Origin: Congeria kusceri
Taxonomy: Eukaryota > Mollusca > Bivalvia > Myida > Dreissenidae
Direction of reading: 5' to 3'
Assembly (NCBI GenBank): GCA_027627225.1
Contig: CM051024.1
Span: 44,581,347 to 44,645,346, forward strand
Length of the DNA stretch: 64,000 bases
Part shown: piece after piece, positions 60,301 through 64,000 of the stretch
Layout of the letters: each line of letters starts with the position of its first letter
Position numbering within the stretch: the stretch's first letter is position 1
Program-made: the position numbers and the translations under genes
The notes under the pieces: model-generated
What the model was told of the DNA's origin: nothing
Databases searched by the model: none
Seen by the model: only the letters and a program-made list of their open reading frames with translations

Positions 60301-62087
60301 ATCGTAGCTATGGTTTGGAGTCACAGAAGTCAGACGCCACCGTTGTATATGACCCGACGGAGGCAGAGTTACCCCCACCCACTGACGATCAGCTAAAAAA
60401 AATCAAGTTCCTAGCAGACTGTTTCAGTGGACAATCAGGCAAGGTATCTAATGCTTGACATTCTGTAGTACTGATCAGGACCCATATTTGTAATGCTTCT
60501 TAGTAAAAACTACTAACATTTCATAAAGCTTTAACATTCTTTTTTATGTATTGTTCATTTTGCATTCCGAACAAAAACTCTGGTTATTGGATTGGCAAAT
60601 GTCGGCGGGCTAGGTCATAAACAATCTCTTTGAGCGCAACACCTCCTACATTTGATAAGGCACTTCAACCAAACTTTCACAGAACTATTGTCACCTAGTG
60701 TCCCAGGGCATATTGTAGGGCTTTTAGGATTTGATCATTCTGGGCAGAATTATGGTCCTTCGTTTATTTTGCACATATGTAATATATAGTGAACAAGCGT
60801 AACTCCTACATTTCTGGTTTTTTTTTTACCAAACTATCACAGAACTACTGTAATCAAGTTCCCGTCAAATGAGATATTTAAACCAAACATTTGCATTTCA
60901 TAGAAAATCTTCTTCCAGCTGTTGGAAACATGATTTTGTGACATTTCTATGTCTCTTGTTTATCTATGTTTTTGGACACTTTAACATTAATAGTTAGTCA
61001 CAAAAAATAATTGTTTGAAATCTGTCGGAAAACAGCATCTGCAGTGTCGTTAAGGTGATGGTCTGCGTTTAGTGCAGGAGGTGTTAATTTATGACTCAAG
61101 ACTGTATATAAGCCATTTTAAGTAGTGAAATATAGGAAAATATCAGTGAGATATATCCCTGTATCACTCACTGTTCTGGACGACTTTTTTTAATGTAAAA
61201 AAAATACTCAACAGCATAAAATAAAAAGAAAATTTGTTCTGTTTTCGGTGTGATAAACGTTATATCATCACTGGGAAGGGAGGCAATTTACTTATTTTCA
61301 CTCGCGCAAGCGTTCGTGAAAATATTAATTGTCTCACTTTCCAGTGATGATATAACGCGTTATCACACCGAAAACAAACAAATATCCTCTATGTACAATC
61401 AAACTGACAAACAATAGCGAAGAAACCTGTTAAAACCACTTTTGCTGCATGTGAAACGTTTATTAATAACAGGTGTAAATTGCCAATTAGTATCTATTAG
61501 AAAACATTGATTGCAATTTTAATTCCTTTTCTCAAAGTGTCCAAAAAGAAATTTAACACAAAAGTAATTATTTTGGCCGATTTTGTGCGATGATGCATGT
61601 GTGATTTTAACAAATGATTTTGAAATCATGCTGAATATTTCGTCTCAAGGTACGGAAATGGAATGTGGAAGTTTCTATTATTACCTGGTACATTGTATTC
61701 TTATACAGTAGTCTTCAGGAAGTATGCAGGCTTTAAGCTCACCACCATGTTGCAGAATTTATGGTTACATTGCACTCTTATTGTTGTCAGGACTACACAA
61801 GGCACAGAAATATAGCAGTTGCTATGGTGATATTGCATTCGGATGCTGTTGTCTTCAGGAAATACACAGGGTGCTTAGCAAACCACAACAAGAATGTAGC
61901 TATTGCCATGGTTACATCGCATTTTTGTGTCATATTCTTCAGGCAATACAACGGGTGCTAGCAGACCACAACTGGAACGTAGCAGATGCCACTGTCGCAC
62001 TCAGCTCTTCAACGTCATCCCTCAAGGCAATCACGAGTGAAAATAAAATCAGGGCTAAGGCTGCAGCTAACATGAAGAAACACCAAG
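51181..62087 (+). CDS. SMARCAD1: SMARCAD1-like chromatin remodeller, N-terminal half in six exons (continues past window)
   Basis: Six coding segments (51181-51370, 54745-54919, 55590-55774, 58084-58264, 60308-60443, 61943-62087) join with consistent phases 1, 2, 1, 2, 0 and give about 337 residues without a stop. Features in order: a start region LLQYRFVRKDG and VPPGTPDKK (SMARCAD1 proteins have a comparable FRFEK and VPxTPD start), CUE domain 1 at about 143-183 with MFP, a basic Ser/Asp-rich linker (KRIRQISSDSGDD), and CUE domain 2 at about 272-309. Known SMARCAD1 uses its CUE domains to bind ubiquitin-like partners and its C-terminal SNF2 ATPase, absent here, to remodel nucleosomes in the nucleus. 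Introns total 9.9 kb and are full of repeats. The two-CUE layout makes SMARCAD1 the best fit; the missing ATPase keeps this short of certain. Confidence 0.72.
52100..54399 (-). mobile_element. Helentron/HINE-like element, AACAAGAGGGCC family, third copy, split by a nested element
   Basis: On the - strand it starts AACAAGAGGGCCATGATGAC (54399 downward) and carries the same interior as 6254-7460, with GGGCAATAACTC units. It is interrupted at 53212/52201 and resumes with the AAATTGTTGACGGCATACGG segment, ending near 52100 with CCAATAGCTCACCGAGC. It occupies intron 1 of the SMARCAD1-like gene, antisense to it. Confidence 0.75.
52201..53212 (-). mobile_element. Nested Helentron/HINE-like element with five tandem units
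   Basis: On the - strand it begins AACAAGAG with hairpin AGGGCCAAATGGCCCT (53191-53206; 7-bp stem), then GCTCACCTGAG. It ends AGGTGAGCT. Five units of about 144 bp start with CTTGTTAACACTC at 52279, 52414, 52589, 52733 and 52877 on the + strand and contain GGGTCATGTGGGGTCAAA and CTAGGTCACTAGGTCAA. The uninterrupted target is seen at 7373-7412, so the boundaries are exact to within one A. Confidence 0.8.
54745..54919 (+). CDS. SMARCAD1: SMARCAD1-like exon 2
   Basis: The acceptor is CTTTTTCAG|ATGGAAAA and the donor AAAAA|GTAAGG. Phase 1 in, phase 2 out. It encodes SSPFASPDSPIFKARPKL and SCPWLSKGNG, Ser/Pro-rich and probably disordered. Both splice sites are canonical and the join to exon 1 restores an Asp codon. 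Confidence 0.7.
55315..55558. mobile_element. Double-palindrome TA MITE in intron 2, next to a splice acceptor
   Basis: It starts TGAGGCGTGTCGTGGGAAAA after TTA and ends GTTTTCCCACGACACGCTAC. Its right edge is only 31 bp from the CUE1 exon acceptor at 55588-55589, so the element supplies or abuts the branch-point region. Confidence 0.88.
55590..55774 (+). CDS. SMARCAD1: SMARCAD1-like exon 3, CUE domain 1
   Basis: The acceptor is GTTCCTCAG|A and the donor ATAG|GTAGGT; phase 2 in, phase 1 out. After an acidic stretch (FSDDSDDDDVV) it encodes LDKKLRDLRPMFPCLDEDEV and ALVDSNGNVEKAIDILID. CUE domains are about 40-residue three-helix bundles with an MFP motif in helix 1 and a di-leucine-type motif in helix 3; here MFP and IL are present at the right spacing. 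It fits the first CUE of SMARCAD1. Confidence 0.85.
56088..56190. repeat. Dispersed repeat, also at 57646-57745
   Basis: GTGAAAAGTGG, TGTCCATATTTTGTTTC and AACTTCTAATGCCTGGAA-type words occur in both places in the same order. The second copy directly follows the MITE at 57365. The origin is unknown. Confidence 0.7.
56282..57225. mobile_element. hAT-like non-autonomous element in intron 3, GGCGAC subterminal repeats, copy 2
   Basis: CAGGGGTTTCGCTG and CAGCGAAACCCCTG are perfect 14-bp inverted repeats. GTTGTCGCCACT near the left and TGTCGCCACTTTTGC, GGCGACAGTGGCGA near the right are subterminal repeats shared with 32780-33976. CAAAG flanks both sides, with one extra C on the left. No transposase frame; 944 bp. 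Confidence 0.75.
57365..57627. mobile_element. Double-palindrome TA MITE in intron 3
   Basis: TGAGGCGTGTCGTGGGAAAA to TTTTTCCACGACACACCTCA, each flanked by TA. Both palindromes and the spacer are intact. Confidence 0.92.
58084..58264 (+). CDS. SMARCAD1: SMARCAD1-like exon 4, basic linker
   Basis: The acceptor TTTCTCTCAAG|GAAGG and phase 1 give GRGKKQLKRIRMASQ, then KQPRKRIRQISSDSGDDTSQ and a Ser-rich end (SLESQGSI). Two basic clusters (KKQLKRIR, KQPRKRIR) could be nuclear localisation signals. The donor is GG|GTATGT at 58265 (or TTAG|GTAACT nine bases later, same phase). The end of the exon is the first unit of a 50-bp minisatellite. The next exon begins with the similar YGLESQKS. Confidence 0.7.
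58241..58690. repeat. Minisatellite, 50-bp unit, nine copies, containing a 5' splice site
   Basis: CCTGGAGTCACAGGGCTCGA plus TAGGGTATGTTAGGTAACTC and TGCATCGCAA repeats at 58241, 58291, 58341, 58391, 58441, 58491, 58541, 58589 and 58639. The first unit overlaps the end of exon 4 and its GTATGT donor; the later units keep GGGTATG and lie in intron 4. Confidence 0.93.
58691..60307. other. Rest of intron 4
   Basis: No gene inside. GCGACCCAAAAAAAAATATAG near 59018 may be an end of an unidentified repeat. Confidence 0.5.
60308..60443 (+). CDS. SMARCAD1: SMARCAD1-like exon 5, start of CUE domain 2
   Basis: The acceptor ATAATATCGTAG|CTATGG and donor GGCAAG|GTATCT; phase 2 in, 0 out. It encodes YGLESQKSDATVVYDPTEAE, then DDQLKKIKFLADCFSGQSGK, the first helix of a CUE-like domain that is completed by exon 6. 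The residue at the MFP position is different (DCF), as is common in second CUE domains. Confidence 0.7.
61240..61376. mobile_element. Foldback MITE in intron 5
   Basis: TGTTTTCGGTGTGATAA (61240-61256) is the exact complement of TTATCACACCGAAAACA (61360-61376), and CGTTATATCATCACTGG continues the arms with small mismatches. 137 bp in total. Confidence 0.8.
61712..61942 (+). pseudogene. Three decayed tandem copies of the CUE2 exon with acceptor-like starts
   Basis: Units begin with (CT)TCAGG at 61717, 61789 and 61857, followed by sequence that aligns with the true exon 6 starting at 61943: for example CAGGAAATACACAGGGTGCT and AGCAAACCACAACAAGAATG versus CAGGCAATACAACGGGTGCT and AGCAGACCACAACTGGAACG. 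Spacings are 72, 68 and 84 bp. The nearest copy is the most alike. Confidence 0.75.
61943..62087 (+). CDS. SMARCAD1: SMARCAD1-like exon 6, end of CUE domain 2
   Basis: The acceptor CATATTCTTCAG|GCAATA is in phase 0. It encodes AIQRVLADHNWNVADATVAL, helices 2 and 3 of CUE2, then a Ser/Ala/Lys-rich tail (KIRAKAAANMKKHQ). The donor is CCAAG|GTTGTA at 62088, or three bases later; both leave phase 1. The remaining exons, with the SNF2 ATPase, lie beyond the window. Confidence 0.75.
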
Positions 62088-62339
62088 GTTGTAAAGGCTG
62101 TCAAATGAAATACTGTCAGGGCTCGCTCTGCCATTCGCCAAATTAACCAGGGCCTTGTTTTCAGGGGCTGTCGATGGGACCCATCACAACAAATTTAGAA
62201 AAAAATGGAACGAAAAATTATGGTGTGAAGTCAACTTCTGGGGAAAATTGCATGATTAAAGAAAAAAAATTACTTGGATGACACTTACATTCTGGCCCTG
62301 CTATAATTATAATACGGTAACAAAAGCCCTGGCTACATA

Positions 62340-62603
62340 TGACGTGTGTCGTTGGAAAACCGGGCTTAATGCATGCGCGTAAAGTGTCGTCCCGGATTAG
62401 CCTGTGCAGTCTGCACAGTCTAATCCGGGACGGCACTTTCCACCTACAGTGGATTTATGTTTATAAGAGACTTCATTGTAAGAAAAAAAATACAATAAAA
62501 GCGGAAAGTGCTGTCCTGGATAAGCCTGTGCGGACTGCACAGGCTAATCCGGGACGACACTTTCGCACATGCATTAAGCCCGATTTTTCCACGACACGCC
62601 TCA
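62340..62603. mobile_element. Double-palindrome TA MITE in intron 6
   Basis: TGACGTGTGTCGTTGGAAAA to TTTTTCCACGACACGCCTCA with TA on both sides. Both core palindromes are present. Confidence 0.92.
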
Positions 62604-63297
62604 TATCAAGAATAAGAATTTGAATATTTGGCATAAGAAAATTCTGTTTAGTTACAATGTTTCCGTAATATAACCTCATAAAATACAGGAGTCTTAAATG
62701 GAAGGATTTGAATTATGCCTTCAGGTAAATTTATCTAAAGAAAAATTTTACTGAGAGGGAGCCCTGACTGGATATTAAAACAATGCAGTTTTAACAAGGG
62801 TATAAGTAAGCATGGGTACGTATGGGGTGGCAACAAGGGTGGGAGTTGTCCATACTCAAAAGAGACGCCAGACTATTTTTCAAATGCAACAAAGTAAAAT
62901 TCCCTTATGTATAGCCTGTGTTAAATGCTTTGTTATAATGTTTGTATACATTAGCAGTTTTTTTCGTAAATAAAATGAGAAAAGAAGACAATGTATAGTG
63001 TTGTAAAAGATTATTAGCAGGTACTGAGACTTTGCTTGAAGTAATGAATGATTGATTGATTTGACTTAAATAATCCTCTGTGAAAAATGAGCCTCAGTTT
63101 AGGCTTTGTGAGGCTACAAATTAAGCACATTATAATACAGGTACATGTATTTGAATTTTCCTTAACAGACCGTGTCCTTTGTCAGAATATTCTGCTTAAG
63201 TCTGCTTAAGTCTAGTCAGAAGCAGTTCACAGAATGCCTGTGTTGTGTCTAGTTATGCTATGTTAGCATTAGCAGTAGCCAACATAGCCAATTCATA
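62604..63297. other. Unannotated intron sequence
   Basis: No further exon of the SMARCAD1-like gene was found with confidence here. Confidence 0.5.
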
Positions 63298-63495
63298 TAA
63301 AGATTTTTGGAATTTATTTTAAAATGAGCCATTTTTCACGTTCTGTGGAAAATGTTTCCAATGGCTATTAAGATTTTGAAATTTATTTGAAAATGTGGTA
63401 CATTTCACATTTTCTGTGGAAAGTGTTTCCAATGGCTGTTAAGATTTTGGAATATATTTGCAAATAAGGTACATTTCCCATGTTCTGTGGAAAAT
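63298..63495. repeat. Tandem triplication, about 71-bp unit
   Basis: TAAGATTTTGGAATTTATTT-type starts at 63298, 63369 and 63440 are each followed by TTCTGTGGAAAATGTTTCC and CAATGGCT. Confidence 0.85.
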
Positions 63496-63534
63496 AATAC
63501 ATAATAAGGCCAACCTTAAAAAAATGTTTGTTTA

Positions 63535-64000
63535 CCATTGCCTACCCAAGGTTGCTGGTAACGGGTAGGTAGGTAGGAATTTTTTTTTTTTTTTTTTTAA
63601 ATTGTAAATTTATGAATGATACATTTAGCGTCAAAATATAGCATATAACACAGACATTGCTTTTAATAATATAATCAAGTGTCTGTTGATATAACAAGAG
63701 CTTGTTAGCAATCATCTTTATTAAGACCATGAATGCTGACAAACTGCCTTTTGTTTTCACAAGTTTGATGGAACATGATTAGAATTGCATTTTGATATGG
63801 CCTATTATAAGCGAGGGTTTAGCGGATACAGTTAATGTATTAACCCAATGGAAAATGAACAAAATGAAAGAAGAGCAAGCTTTTATTTAACCTAAAGAAA
63901 AAACATAATATTTGGAATTTGAAAAAAACGAACTGGTTTGATTTAACAAAGAAAACAACTTTTGAGTAGGGACCTTTTCGTCGGGTAGGTAGGCAATGGC
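63535..64000. mobile_element. Inverted-repeat element reaching the window edge
   Basis: CCATTGCCTACC at 63535 pairs with GGTAGGCAATGG ending at 63999. GGGTAGGTAGG occurs inside both ends. A 20-base T-run follows the left end. The true right boundary may lie past the window. Confidence 0.5.

Noticed and set aside
61724..62146. A single 140-residue exon
   Set aside because: The open frame spans decayed exon copies; only the part after the acceptor at 61942 completes the CUE domain in phase.

Overview
This 64-kb window looks like eukaryotic nuclear DNA from a bivalve mollusc. It is AT-rich and intron-bearing, with canonical GT/AG splice sites, and is packed with short mobile elements. A dreissenid mussel is my guess from the style of the repeats; nothing in the window proves the species. 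No bacterial-style operons, rRNA genes or CRISPR arrays are present.

Only one host gene is supported. It runs on the + strand from about 51.2 kb and leaves the window at its right edge. Six coding exons can be joined with matching intron phases. They encode an N-terminal region with a VPxxTPD-type motif and two CUE domains separated by a basic, Ser/Asp-rich linker. That layout fits the N-terminal half of SMARCAD1, a SWI/SNF-like chromatin remodeller; the ATPase exons would lie beyond the window. Its introns are full of repeats. Two introns hold tandem copies of exon or splice-site sequence: a 50-bp minisatellite that repeats a 5' splice site, and three decayed copies of the second-CUE exon, two or three with an acceptor-like CAG.

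From 41.76 to 50.70 kb a nearly complete but broken BEL/Pao LTR retrotransposon lies on the - strand. Its gag, protease, reverse transcriptase, A17/RNase H and integrase blocks are in the usual order but split by frameshifts. Gag carries a GC-rich 36-bp minisatellite, and one LTR carries a 639-bp DNA transposon that the other LTR lacks.

The left 41 kb has no convincing host gene. It holds about ten copies of a 200-265 bp double-palindrome MITE with TA target duplications (three more lie in the gene's introns), CAGGG/CAGTG-ended hAT-like elements, a mariner-ended element, a tRNA-derived SINE, several foldback MITEs, a possible Mutator-type transposase fragment, and many tandem arrays (24, 30, 32, 37 and about 140 bp units).

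The most interesting pattern is a set of otherwise unrelated repeat families that share one terminal plan. One end reads AACAAGA(G) followed at once or within a few bases by a short hairpin. Subterminal inverted repeats and often a central tandem array follow. The far end reads GAGCTAA or GGCATAA. Two nested insertions with recognisable empty sites show no target-site duplication. This resembles non-autonomous rolling-circle (Helitron/Helentron, HINE or 'Pearl'-type) elements.
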